Origin: an uncultured Gemella sp.
Lineage (GTDB): Bacteria > Bacillota > Bacilli > Staphylococcales > Gemellaceae
Length of the DNA stretch: 23,423 nt
Reading direction: 5' to 3'
Assembly (NCBI GenBank): GCA_900555985.1
Contig: USNF01000015.1
Coordinates: forward strand, 1 to 23,423
Shown: positions 12,811-19,227 of the stretch, one piece after another
How the letters are laid out: each line of letters begins with the position of its first letter
How positions within the stretch are numbered: position 1 is the stretch's first letter
Translations under genes and position numbers: made by a program
The notes under the pieces: model-generated
The model's input: only the letters and a program-made list of their open reading frames with translations
Told to the model about the DNA's origin: nothing
Database searches by the model: none

Positions 12811-13188
12811 ATGGAACCTATTGTTAATCCATGGCTAATTTATTTTGCTTCGATTGTAGAGCAGTTAAGAACTTTCTTTAATGCCATTACTTTTATTGTA
12901 GTTGCTATAGATATTATTATTGTCATGGGTGCATTTGTTGAATCAGATGATGCCATTGCTGTATTCTATAATCGTGAAGAAAAGAAAATAAAACCGTTTA
13001 TTAAATTATTAATAGCATTAACTATTATTTGTCCTTTACTAGTGATTTTTATTCCATCAAAAGAAACTATTATCGCTATGTATATTGCTAATATGGTTAC
13101 GCCAGATAATTTAAATATTGCAAACGAAATATTTAAAAGTAATCTAAAAGATTATGCGGATATTATTTCTAAAGCGTTAAATAAATAA
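12811..13188 (+). CDS. Membrane protein (125 aa), two transmembrane helices
   Basis: Two hydrophobic spans are seen: residues 23-43 (FFNAITFIVVAIDIIIVMGAFV) and 63-81 (FIKLLIALTIICPLLVIFI), linked by a charged loop (YNREEKKIK), with an amphipathic C-terminal helix. GAGG lies 10 bp before the ATG, which starts one base after the previous stop. The topology would suit a holin-like or superinfection-related membrane protein, but no lysis gene is nearby and it shows no family signature, so I call it only an inner-membrane protein. Confidence 0.72.
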   Translation: MEPIVNPWLIYFASIVEQLRTFFNAITFIVVAIDIIIVMGAFVESDDAIAVFYNREEKKIKPFIKLLIALTIICPLLVIFIPSKETIIAMYIANMVTPDNLNIANEIFKSNLKDYADIISKALNK

Positions 13189-13199
13189 AGGAAATAAAA

Positions 13200-13841
13200 A
13201 TGGATTTTGACTGGGAAACAATGTTAAAAGCATTAGATGATACAACAGATGAAGAATGGGATACACTTTTTAATGAGTATGACAAGGAGATTAGAATTAT
13301 GGGTATGTTTAGTTTTATTTATTGTGATATAAAAAATAAAAATCATCAAGGCGGACTTAACATGGTTGAAGGCGATATGGTCCGCATTATTGCTCCGAAT
13401 GATGAGCATTTAGTCGGTCAATATGATGGCTATGGTCGTGTATATACCGAAGATAGACATTATGACCTTCATGAATTATTAGCTTTATGGAACCGAGGAC
13501 TTGAACATAAAAGCTTTGCAGAATTATTAGGTTCTTATTTTGTTGATTCGGAAAGATTAGCCGATAAACATGAAGAATTACGTCATATCGGTATTGAAAT
13601 TGAATGTAATAATCTATTGTATGGTAAGGATAAAAATTTCTGTCCATATCCATTAAAACTTGTTCGTGACCTAGCAAAAAATAAAAATTTAAAATATAAT
13701 GATATTCAAAATATCTCCATTTCAGACCCCATGCAAGGTTTTGAGCGTATGACTAATGATGAATATGTATTAGAACATTGTTTTGGAGATAAAGATTATT
13801 TTGAATATATGGAAGTAGAATACAAAAGTATATTTAATTAG
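13200..13841 (+). CDS. Hypothetical protein (213 aa): WET module plus SH3-like segment
   Basis: AAGGAAA precedes the ATG. Residues 4-25 (DWETMLKALDDTTDEEWDTL) match the module at the start of the 12357 product. An in-frame ATG at residue 34 (13299) has AAGGAG 9 bp upstream and a third ATG lies at residue 55, so shorter forms are possible. Residues 55-85 (VEGDMVRIIAPNDEHLVGQYDGYGRVY) look like a small SH3/KOW-type barrel of the kind often found in phage proteins that specify a binding or dosage role. The C-terminal half is helical and acidic. No enzyme motif is visible. Confidence 0.68.
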   Translation: MDFDWETMLKALDDTTDEEWDTLFNEYDKEIRIMGMFSFIYCDIKNKNHQGGLNMVEGDMVRIIAPNDEHLVGQYDGYGRVYTEDRHYDLHELLALWNRGLEHKSFAELLGSYFVDSERLADKHEELRHIGIEIECNNLLYGKDKNFCPYPLKLVRDLAKNKNLKYNDIQNISISDPMQGFERMTNDEYVLEHCFGDKDYFEYMEVEYKSIFN

Positions 13842-13853
13842 AAAGGATTATAT

Positions 13854-14120
13854 ATGGAATTGTTAAAAACTATTAAAGTGGAAACAAATTGTCCAACAGT
13901 TTGGTTCAATACATTAAAGAATTCCAATGTGTTAGATGATTTGAAATTTATGCTTAAATTTTCTGAAAATAAAATTTCATCTGTTGGTGATATGTTAACT
14001 ATTTCACTTAATGTAAATGGTGTAACAATTACATATGACCCAACATTAATTAATTATCAAACTATTCATCAATTAACTGAATTAGTTAATATGAGATTAA
14101 AAAAGAAAGAGGAGAAATAA
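13854..14120 (+). CDS. Hypothetical protein (88 aa)
   Basis: Ribosome binding site GAAAGGA, ATG 12 bp after the previous stop. The sheet-like first two thirds (LLKTIKVETN, LTISLNVNGVTITYDP) are followed by a C-terminal charged helix (TIHQLTELVNMRLKKKEEK). The outline matches the sheet-then-helix pattern of the neighbours. It has no recognised family. The next microORF starts 3 bp after its stop. Confidence 0.68.
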   Translation: MELLKTIKVETNCPTVWFNTLKNSNVLDDLKFMLKFSENKISSVGDMLTISLNVNGVTITYDPTLINYQTIHQLTELVNMRLKKKEEK

Positions 14121-14122
14121 AT

Positions 14123-14194
14123 ATGTTTGAATATTACTATCACTTATTTCAAATCTTCAAATATGATTTAAAAGAAATGATTGCGGAGATTTAA
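14123..14194 (+). CDS. Microprotein (23 aa), aromatic
   Basis: GAGGAG lies 8 bp before an ATG. The 23 residues (MFEYYYHLFQIFKYDL...IAEI) are rich in Tyr and Phe and could form one amphipathic helix. It sits between two genes with 2-bp and 1-bp gaps, and its last codons carry the GCGGAG ribosome binding site of the next gene, so its translation would bring ribosomes there. Confidence 0.5.
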   Translation: MFEYYYHLFQIFKYDLKEMIAEI

Positions 14195-14195
14195 T

Positions 14196-14579
14196 ATGAG
14201 TACATTAAAAAGATTATCTGTTATTAAAAATTTTGAAGAATTAGAAAACAAAGTAATTGAATTAACTAAAAACAATTTTAATTGGATTACTGAATGTCAA
14301 ATCTGTGATAAAAATGATGATTTAATAGGCACAAAATTATTAATTCTTTCTAACTTTAAATACGAATATGATGAAGATTTTGGTGATAAAATTTTATCAG
14401 TCAAAATTACTTATGAAAATTATTTATCAGATGAAGTAAAAGATGTAAGTGATGAAGTTCATTTTGATTTATTTAAAAATGATGATTTATTTAAAGATGG
14501 TACTCTTGGTGTTCAAACAAGAGATAAAAATATTTTTAATGCTTTTTATACTTTATTTGAAAAAATGGAACTATTATAA
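14196..14579 (+). CDS. Hypothetical protein (127 aa), member of a tandem paralogue group
   Basis: The ATG at 14196 follows GCGGAG; an upstream TTG in frame is less likely. The protein has an N-terminal helix (FEELENKVIELTKNNFNWITE), central strands (LLILSNFKYEYDEDF, ILSVKITYENY) and a C-terminal end (GTLGVQTRDKNIFNAFYTLFEKMELL) clearly related to the next protein (GTLDVEVKDNQIFLALYTLFVEIGIL). It is acidic, of unknown function, and a local duplication. Confidence 0.72.
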   Translation: MSTLKRLSVIKNFEELENKVIELTKNNFNWITECQICDKNDDLIGTKLLILSNFKYEYDEDFGDKILSVKITYENYLSDEVKDVSDEVHFDLFKNDDLFKDGTLGVQTRDKNIFNAFYTLFEKMELL

Positions 14580-14581
14580 TT

Positions 14582-14944
14582 ATGAAAACAACAAAATTAT
14601 TAGGTATCACTGGCGACTATAAAGAGCTTCAAGAAAAATTATCTAAATTAGCCAAAAATAATTATGGTTGGTCTATTGAGTATGAAGATGATGACATAAT
14701 GGATATGGTAATATTAACTTTAACAGATTTTTCTTTAGAAGAAAAAGATGATAAAGATAGTTATATTCATGCTAAAGCTATTTTCGAACATACATATAGC
14801 AAACATTATATCCGAGAAGAAAAAATTTGTATTAATCTATATAAATATGATTTTACTTCTGACGGCACTCTTGATGTAGAAGTAAAAGATAATCAAATCT
14901 TTTTAGCTCTTTATACTTTGTTTGTAGAAATAGGTATTCTATGA
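14582..14944 (+). CDS. Hypothetical protein (120 aa), paralogue of the preceding gene
   Basis: It starts 2 bp after the previous stop without a good ribosome binding site, so coupling is expected. It shares with its neighbour the helix ending KNN(F/Y).W, the strand with L.(D/N)F, and the C-terminal GTL.V..(D/N).IF.A.YTLF block. It has diverged strongly at other positions, as in arms-race or host-binding proteins. Function unknown. Its TGA overlaps the next ATG. Confidence 0.72.
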   Translation: MKTTKLLGITGDYKELQEKLSKLAKNNYGWSIEYEDDDIMDMVILTLTDFSLEEKDDKDSYIHAKAIFEHTYSKHYIREEKICINLYKYDFTSDGTLDVEVKDNQIFLALYTLFVEIGIL

Positions 14945-15285
14945 TTATTCTATCTTTTGATTTAAAAAATAAAGCTAGGGAATATTTTAATTTCATTTTA
15001 GGCAATACTAGTATAAAAACAGAAATAATTATACTAAACGATTTTGTATATCAATATGATTATGAAATGTGCATCGATTTATTGTATAGTAAATCTAGTG
15101 ATTTTGCGTATGATTATGAAATGTTTAGGGTATATGTTCGTGTAGAAGATAAAAAAGTACTAATTTTTGCTGAAGATGAACTAGATTTTCAGTGGTCAGA
15201 AAAACATATTTCTGATTATTTTCTAGCTTTATATTGCAAACATAAATTAAATATTAAAGTAGAAAAGGAACAAGAGTATGTCTGA
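14941..15285 (+). CDS. Hypothetical protein (114 aa), probable distant paralogue
   Basis: The ATG overlaps the previous stop (ATGA). The segment IIILNDFVYQYDYEM lines up with LLILSNFKYEYDEDF of the 14196 product, and the end (HISDYFLALYCKHKLNI) occupies the place of their YTLF helix, so it may be a third, decayed member of the same group. Acidic and soluble. The next gene starts inside its last codons. Function unknown. Confidence 0.65.
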   Translation: MIILSFDLKNKAREYFNFILGNTSIKTEIIILNDFVYQYDYEMCIDLLYSKSSDFAYDYEMFRVYVRVEDKKVLIFAEDELDFQWSEKHISDYFLALYCKHKLNIKVEKEQEYV

Positions 15286-15499
15286 TAATGAAATTACTTT
15301 TATGCTTAATGCATTAACATTAATTGCTGTACCATGTATTCTTTTTATGTTACATATATATTTTAAAGAAGATGGTCGTGACAAAATAGCAAAATGTTTT
15401 CTTATTTTAGCTGGCATATTTTTTGCTCCTGATGTTATTTTTATTTTATTAAAAACAATAAGTGCTTTTATTTATATGTTAACTATTTATTTTAAATAA
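15278..15499 (+). CDS. Membrane protein (73 aa), two transmembrane helices
   Basis: It overlaps the previous gene by 8 bases. Residues about 8-29 (FMLNALTLIAVPCILFML) and 40-72 (CFLILAGIFFAPDVIFILL, then IYMLTIYF) are hydrophobic, with the positively charged loop KEDGRDK between them, giving a hairpin in the inner membrane with both ends likely outside. Small two-span proteins like this occur among phage holins and exclusion proteins, but no specific signature is present. Confidence 0.68.
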   Translation: MSDNEITFMLNALTLIAVPCILFMLHIYFKEDGRDKIAKCFLILAGIFFAPDVIFILLKTISAFIYMLTIYFK

Positions 15500-15516
15500 A
15501 ATGGAGGTGAAATTAT

Positions 15517-15912
15517 ATGACTGATGCATTACTAGAAAAACTAAAAACACAAAGAACTACTTTGCCATTTAAAAATGGTGAATATGCTAAAATCTTTTTT
15601 GATTTAGTTGATGAAAACGAAAAACACAATCCATTGCTTTTTGACAAGAGTAATGTTAAAGAAGAACGATGTTATAGTTATTCTTATAAAATAGATGTTG
15701 GATTTTTTACTAAAATATTTATTTTTAAAGATGATAGATATAATGAAGAAATTAAAATTGATGTATCTATTTATAATAATGTTATTGTCATTTCTTCTAG
15801 CTCTGATAAAGATAATATTATGGGTTTATTATATCAATATAAAAAATATTATATGCGAAAACATTACGAGAAAGTTATGTTAATGGAGGAATTCATTGAA
15901 GGACAATTATAA
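15517..15912 (+). CDS. Hypothetical protein (131 aa)
   Basis: Strong site ATGGAGGTGA before the ATG. An N-terminal helix (LLEKLKTQR), then strands (CYSYSYKIDVGFFTKIFIFKDD, EIKIDVSIYNNVIVISSSS), then a C-terminal amphipathic helix (LLYQYKKYYMRKHYEKVMLMEEF). It has the same sheet-then-helix outline as many neighbours. The ribosome binding site and TTG start of the next ORF lie inside its last 17 bases. Function unknown. Confidence 0.7.
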   Translation: MTDALLEKLKTQRTTLPFKNGEYAKIFFDLVDENEKHNPLLFDKSNVKEERCYSYSYKIDVGFFTKIFIFKDDRYNEEIKIDVSIYNNVIVISSSSDKDNIMGLLYQYKKYYMRKHYEKVMLMEEFIEGQL

Positions 15913-16027
15913 TAAAGAAAAAGTTCCTGTATATTACACTTGTGGTGCAATAAAGGGAAGATATATCAAACCTATTAAAATTAAACAAAAGACAAAACCT
16001 GTTTTAGTTAAAAAGGAAATAAAATGA
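15896..16027 (+). CDS. Basic small protein (43 aa) with TTG start
   Basis: This ORF starts at TTG, 5 bp after ATGGAGG, inside the end of the previous gene, and finishes in an ATGA overlap with the next. The product (MKDNYNKEKVPVYYTCGAIKGRYIKP...) is rich in Lys (about a third of residues), so it should bind nucleic acid or another acidic partner. The dense packing and the ideal ribosome binding site support translation despite the rare start codon. It is easily missed by gene callers. Confidence 0.6.
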   Translation: MKDNYNKEKVPVYYTCGAIKGRYIKPIKIKQKTKPVLVKKEIK

Positions 16028-16275
16028 GAATTACAAGAAAAGGAATTTTTGTAAAAGATTCTGATAAATGGCTCGAGGATTTCAAAAGTACATTGTACTA
16101 TCAAGTTCTTGAATTTTTAATTCATGCCACTGAAGATACAATTAATATTGCTAATGGTATTAGAATTTTAAAAAGTGGCGATAATAAAATATTTTTTGAA
16201 TATATAGCCGATAATGAATTTCACGAAAAAACAGTAAATGACATTATCGAATTAATGCGAGATGAGGAAAGGTAA
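16024..16275 (+). CDS. Hypothetical protein (83 aa)
   Basis: Ribosome binding site AAAGGAAA before the ATG, overlapping the previous stop. It starts with a basic tail (MRITRKGIFVK), followed by an amphipathic helix (WLEDFKSTLYYQVLEFLIHATED), a strand pair (IRILKSGDNKIFFEYIAD) and a final acidic helix (TVNDIIELMRDEER). Unknown function. The adhesin gene follows 4 bp later with its own site, GAGGAAAGG. Confidence 0.68.
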   Translation: MRITRKGIFVKDSDKWLEDFKSTLYYQVLEFLIHATEDTINIANGIRILKSGDNKIFFEYIADNEFHEKTVNDIIELMRDEER

Positions 16276-16279
16276 TTAA

Positions 16280-17536
16280 ATGAATAAAAAATTATTATTA
16301 GTGGCTAGTGTATTATCTATTATTGGTGGAAACGTATTTGCAGATAATACAGTTTCTAGTGATAGCTCTAATATTTTAATTAATAATGGCAAAGATAATG
16401 TAGTTACTAATTCTACCAATGTAAATATTGTTGGTAGTGCTAATGAAGTTAATAATGCATTTAATTCTAGTATCGTTGGCTTTAAATCTTATGTTGATGG
16501 TGGTGGGCACAACCTTGTTGTTGGTAGTTATTCTAGTGCTGATGGTAGACGTTCTATTGCTATTGGTGATAATGCAGGTGCTTATGCCAAAAGTATGGAA
16601 GATTATAAAAATAAAGTAGACGCTTACAATTATGATACAGATAAATATAATCCTGCTACTGGTGTAGGTGCTATTGCTATTGGTGGACATGCTAGAGCCG
16701 ATGTAGAAATGAATACAGCTATTGGTTATTTAGCAGAATCTGAAGGCAATTACAATACTGCTATCGGTTCTCATAGTATTGCCAAAGGCGACCCTCATAA
16801 AGTAAATTCTAAATACGCTGGTGTAAATAATGCTAAAGGTGTATTTAGTATTGCAAATATGAGCGGTGAAAATCCAGGATATTATTTAGCAAATTCTCCA
16901 GTTGGTTCACCTTCATTTTACTATGAAGATAGTAATGATGGGCGTGATGGATTTTTTAATATTGGACAATTCACTCGTCAATTACAAGGTGTAGCCGCTG
17001 GTGAGGTGTCTGCTACGTCTACAGATGCAGTAAATGGTTCTCAATTATATACTGAAATTAAAGAAACTAGAGAAATGCTCAAAATCCCTATGGACTGGTT
17101 AGAAAATCATGAAGGACGTATTCAAGATTTAGAAAATAAAACTTTTGATATTGGTAAAAATGTTTTAAATCAAGCTAATCATTATACAGATACACAAATT
17201 AATAAAGGTGTAGCTAAAGCATCAGCTCTTGCTGGTCTTAAATATTTAGATTATAATCCTAAAGATAAATGGTCCTTCGCAGCTAGTGTAGGCCATTACC
17301 GTAATGCTAATGCAGTTGCCGTAGGCGCTGCATACCAACCTAATGAAAACACTATGGTTCATGGTGGTATTACAGTAGATGGTAAAGTAGCATATAATTT
17401 AGGTGTAAGTGTTAAAGTTGGCGGTCAAAAATATGTAAATAAATATGATTTACAGGAACAAGTTAGACAACTGCAAAGCGATAATGCAGAACTACGTCAA
17501 GAATTAAACGAGCTACGCTCTTTGATTGGTAAATAA
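16280..17536 (+). CDS. YadA-type trimeric autotransporter adhesin
   Basis: A 418-residue outer-membrane adhesin. Residues 1-21 are a signal peptide (KKLLL..., cut after VFA). About residues 30-170 hold left-handed head repeats of the YadA type (SIAIGDNAGA, AIAIGGHARA, NTAIGYLAES, NTAIGSHSIA). A neck follows at 238-258 (AAGEVSATSTDAVNGSQLYT), then a short stalk. The membrane anchor runs from about 298 to 385 (QANHYTDTQINKG, ASALAGLKYLDYN, four strands per chain forming a 12-strand trimeric barrel). A coiled-coil extension (386-418, heptads QLQSDNAELRQELNELRSL) follows the barrel and should lie in the periplasm, as in adhesins of diderm Firmicutes. It is short compared with most of the family, and its place in a phage operon is unusual. 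It might change host adhesion or phage receptor exposure. Confidence 0.9.
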   Translation: MNKKLLLVASVLSIIGGNVFADNTVSSDSSNILINNGKDNVVTNSTNVNIVGSANEVNNAFNSSIVGFKSYVDGGGHNLVVGSYSSADGRRSIAIGDNAGAYAKSMEDYKNKVDAYNYDTDKYNPATGVGAIAIGGHARADVEMNTAIGYLAESEGNYNTAIGSHSIAKGDPHKVNSKYAGVNNAKGVFSIANMSGENPGYYLANSPVGSPSFYYEDSNDGRDGFFNIGQFTRQLQGVAAGEVSATSTDAVNGSQLYTEIKETREMLKIPMDWLENHEGRIQDLENKTFDIGKNVLNQANHYTDTQINKGVAKASALAGLKYLDYNPKDKWSFAASVGHYRNANAVAVGAAYQPNENTMVHGGITVDGKVAYNLGVSVKVGGQKYVNKYDLQEQVRQLQSDNAELRQELNELRSLIGK

Positions 17537-17537
17537 T

Positions 17538-17708
17538 ATGGATAAAAAAGTAAGAAAAGAAATTAAAGAATCAATGTATAATAAAATTAGTGACATTGAT
17601 AAAGAATTGGACTTTTTAGAATCAGAATATGGTTCTGTTATTAAAAGATATAAACAATTAAAAGAAGATAAAGAGGATGCTTATAAAACTATTTCTCTTA
17701 TTAATTAA
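17538..17708 (+). CDS. Coiled-coil microprotein (56 aa)
   Basis: ATG 17538 starts one base after the adhesin stop with no clear ribosome binding site, implying coupling. The whole protein is charged helix with heptad spacing (IKESMYNKISDIDKELDFLESEYGSVIKRYKQLKEDKEDA), so a coiled coil or helical hairpin is likely. Being directly behind the adhesin gene it could be a partner or regulator, but it has no signal peptide, so it would stay in the cytoplasm. Confidence 0.6.
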   Translation: MDKKVRKEIKESMYNKISDIDKELDFLESEYGSVIKRYKQLKEDKEDAYKTISLIN

Positions 17709-17726
17709 TAATACGTTTCTCAAACC

Positions 17727-17745
17727 CCTTGTATCATATTGGTGA
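17727..17745 (+). promoter_or_regulatory. Phage-type promoter, copy 8
   Basis: CCTTG-TATCAT-ATT-GGTGA, 18 bp after the last gene of the long run. It drives the gene at 17778. Confidence 0.7.
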
Positions 17746-17777
17746 ATAAAATACTATTTGATATAAGGAGATGAAAA

Positions 17778-18113
17778 ATGAAACAAGAATTGATTAAAGA
17801 ATTTATTGAATTTCCAACATTTCGCGAGTCTTTCGTAAAACCAGCAAATATTTTTGCTGCTGAAACAGAATGTTGGAGATTCATTTGTCCTAATTGTGAC
17901 TTAGAGGTATCTGTAATCAGAAGTGCAACAAGTTACGGTGGATATAATGGTTTATTTGAATTAGCTTTTATGCAAGATAACCATGTTTGTTATTCAACAG
18001 AACTTACTAATGATGTAATTGGGTATTTGACTAAAGAAAAAGTATTAGAGTATCTTGAAAAGTCTAAAAATTTATATCTTGATGTTGAAACAAATACATA
18101 TCGTGTATACTAA
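17778..18113 (+). CDS. Hypothetical protein (111 aa) with CPNC motif
   Basis: It is a single-gene unit between promoter copy 8 and a strong terminator, with an ATAAGGAG site. The FICPNCDLEVSVI segment (about residues 35-47) has a CxxC knuckle that could bind half a zinc site; a possible second pair, HxC, lies at NHVCYS (about residue 73). It may therefore be a small zinc-ribbon-like protein. The ends are helical and acidic (EKVLEYLEKSKN). No further function can be read. Confidence 0.7.
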   Translation: MKQELIKEFIEFPTFRESFVKPANIFAAETECWRFICPNCDLEVSVIRSATSYGGYNGLFELAFMQDNHVCYSTELTNDVIGYLTKEKVLEYLEKSKNLYLDVETNTYRVY

Positions 18114-18119
18114 AAGAAG

Positions 18120-18152
18120 AAGAGACGGTTTTTATGCCGTCTCTTTTGTTTA
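18120..18152 (+). terminator. Intrinsic terminator
   Basis: AAGAGACGG (18120-18128) pairs perfectly with CCGTCTCTT (18137-18145), followed by TTGTTT. Confidence 0.85.
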
Positions 18153-18175
18153 GTCTTTAATACTTTTTACGAATC

Positions 18176-18194
18176 CCTTGTATCATATTGGTGA
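18176..18194 (+). promoter_or_regulatory. Phage-type promoter, copy 9
   Basis: CCTTG-TATCAT-ATT-GGTGA. The bases TTTAGTCTTTAATACT about 20 bp before it also occur near the start of the 2137 gene (about 2107-2122). It drives the 22-residue membrane peptide. Confidence 0.7.
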
Positions 18195-18216
18195 TATAAT
18201 TAAGGAGGTGCTAGAG

Positions 18217-18285
18217 ATGGCTAAAGCTTTAGGTATTATTTTGTATGGCATTGCATTTTTTATTGTAATTTGTTTATTTCATTAA
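18217..18285 (+). CDS. Single-span membrane microprotein (22 aa)
   Basis: AAGGAGGTG lies just before the ATG. The peptide MAKALGIILYGIAFFIVICLFH is almost one continuous transmembrane segment with a Lys near the N-terminus. It has its own phage promoter (copy 9), which suggests a deliberate, separately regulated product. Such peptides in phages can be pinholin-like, toxin-like or modulators of a membrane enzyme; the sequence cannot decide. Confidence 0.6.
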   Translation: MAKALGIILYGIAFFIVICLFH

Positions 18286-18311
18286 TACAAAGTTTTAGCT
18301 ATTTCGGCATG

Positions 18312-18330
18312 CCTTGTATAATAATGGTGA
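18312..18330 (+). promoter_or_regulatory. Phage-type promoter, copy 10
   Basis: CCTTG-TATAAT-AAT-GGTGA, preceded by TTTCGGCATG, which also precedes copy 12 as TTTCGGAATG. A weak start-site hairpin AATTAA/TTAATT follows. Confidence 0.7.
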
Positions 18331-18382
18331 ATTAAGTTTTTAATTTTTATTATTTTAAAGTAGACAAAAGGAGAAAGTTATT

Positions 18383-18544
18383 ATGAATAAGATGTTTGAA
18401 CTTGTAGGCCGTGCAGTTGTTGGTGGAATCATCGGTTTTGCAGTTGGGTATGTAACCCAAACTGCAATTAATGGTGGTTTAGTTAATAATGTAAAAACAG
18501 ATGTTGAAGGTCTTAAACAATTAGTTAAAGATACAATCGCATAA
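18383..18544 (+). CDS. Membrane microprotein (53 aa) with glycine-rich span
   Basis: AAAGGAG lies 8 bp before the ATG. Residues about 9-28 (GRAVVGGIIGFAVGYVTQTA) form one glycine-rich hydrophobic helix of the kind that packs in oligomers, followed by an amphipathic C-terminal helix (VKTDVEGLKQLVKDTIA). It is a single-gene unit under promoter copy 10. It could be a small membrane pore, a holin-like protein or an anchor. The large RNA starts immediately after its stop. Confidence 0.65.
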   Translation: MNKMFELVGRAVVGGIIGFAVGYVTQTAINGGLVNNVKTDVEGLKQLVKDTIA

Positions 18545-18550
18545 GCGAAA

Positions 18551-18569
18551 CCTTGTATAATATTGGTGA
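18551..18569 (+). promoter_or_regulatory. Phage-type promoter, copy 11, of the large RNA
   Basis: CCTTG-TATAAT-ATT-GGTGA, seven bases after the preceding stop codon. The presumed start is the first base of a helix of about 19 bp, so transcript structure begins at the very 5' end. Confidence 0.75.
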
Positions 18570-19066
18570 AATGCCTTAATTAAATTATTCGTCGCTTATT
18601 GCGGTTTAATTTAATTAAGGCTTTCATATATGTTGAAGGTCGGCATCGAACCTTCTGGGGCAAGTTGAGTCTTGCGAATAATTGCGGTATTGGGAGGAAA
18701 GCTAAGTCGTAAAGATATGTGAACTCCACTGAAGGCTATATGTAATAGTGTAGTCAAGTATCCAATGGATTGAAACTCATTAGAGAATATAATATCTTAA
18801 AAGACCGCAACTTCCATTAGCGATGATACTAATGTTGAAGAAGTAGTGGACTACCCTATCGAAAGATAGGGATTATAACTTATATTGGCGGATTGCGTTA
18901 AGGTCGAAATACCTTTCATAATCATAAGTAAATTAATAGTAGATGTAAAAGCTACCATTCGCCAATATTTCATGGGCTTAGTAGTGAACACTGGTGCAAC
19001 TCCAGTAAAGCCCGTTTGCATTGGAAACGTTATCGTAATTTGGGTGTTCCAACGGTTTCGGAATGC
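18565..19066 (+). ncRNA. Large structured non-coding RNA (about 500 nt), GOLLD/ROOL-like in style
   Basis: The stretch between promoter copies 11 and 12 has no plausible gene, is visibly richer in G and C than its surroundings and is full of perfect stems. These are: 18573-18586 with 18608-18621 (14 bp, extended by TGAAA/TTTCA, inner GTCGC/GCGGT); GAAGGT/ACCTTC (18635-18655); CAAG/CTTG (18661-18674); long-range TTGCGGT (18682-18688) with ACCGCAA (18804-18810); ATTGG (18689-18693) with CCAAT (18762-18766); CTTC-CATTAG with CTAATG-GAAG (18811-18840); CCCTATC-GAAA-GATAGGG (18854-18871, a GNRA loop); ATATTGGCG (18882-18890) with CGCCAATAT (18960-18968); GGGCTT/AAGCCC (18974-19013) enclosing ACTGG/CCAGT; and GCATT with AATGC (19018-19066) enclosing GAAAC/GTTTC. 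Nested long-range helices, GNRA loops and length recall the large ornate phage RNAs GOLLD and ROOL. I cannot confirm the class from memory, and it may be new. Confidence 0.65.
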
Positions 19067-19084
19067 CCTGTACGATAATGGTGA
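19066..19084 (+). promoter_or_regulatory. Phage-type promoter, copy 12
   Basis: CCCTG-TACGAT-AAT-GGTGA, the most diverged full-length copy. It abuts the 3' helix of the large RNA and precedes the second ssb. A start-site hairpin GGT-GAGTGA with TCATTC-ACC (about 19080-19110) follows. Confidence 0.6.
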
Positions 19085-19227
19085 GTGAAATCATTTAGTC
19101 ATTCATACCTGTTGTATAAGGAAATGGTATTGGCAATGATAAAAAGTAAAGTAACTCAAAAATTTTTATATAAGATTGGTATTGAAGTCCTCTAGTCAGA
19201 TAGTAGAGGCAATAAGGAGATTTTGTT
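19085..19227 (+). promoter_or_regulatory. Structured leader of ssb copy 2
   Basis: The 140-nt leader contains the start-site hairpin and CCTCT..AGAGG (19189-19209) just before the AAGGAG ribosome binding site at 19214. No ORF is seen. It may tune ssb translation. Confidence 0.4.

Noticed and set aside
15695..15883. Out-of-frame hydrophobic ORF (62 codons) inside the 15517 gene
   Set aside because: It lacks a ribosome binding site; its Leu/Ile richness is a frame-shift artefact of an AT-rich gene. The same applies to the Val/Leu-rich frame at 16428 inside the adhesin.
18885..19088. A 67-codon + strand reading frame inside the large RNA
   Set aside because: It has no ribosome binding site, its base pairing is explained by RNA stems, and it runs through the next promoter. 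Its amino-acid make-up (many Val/Ile and Cys) differs from the Lys/Asn/Glu-rich neighbours.
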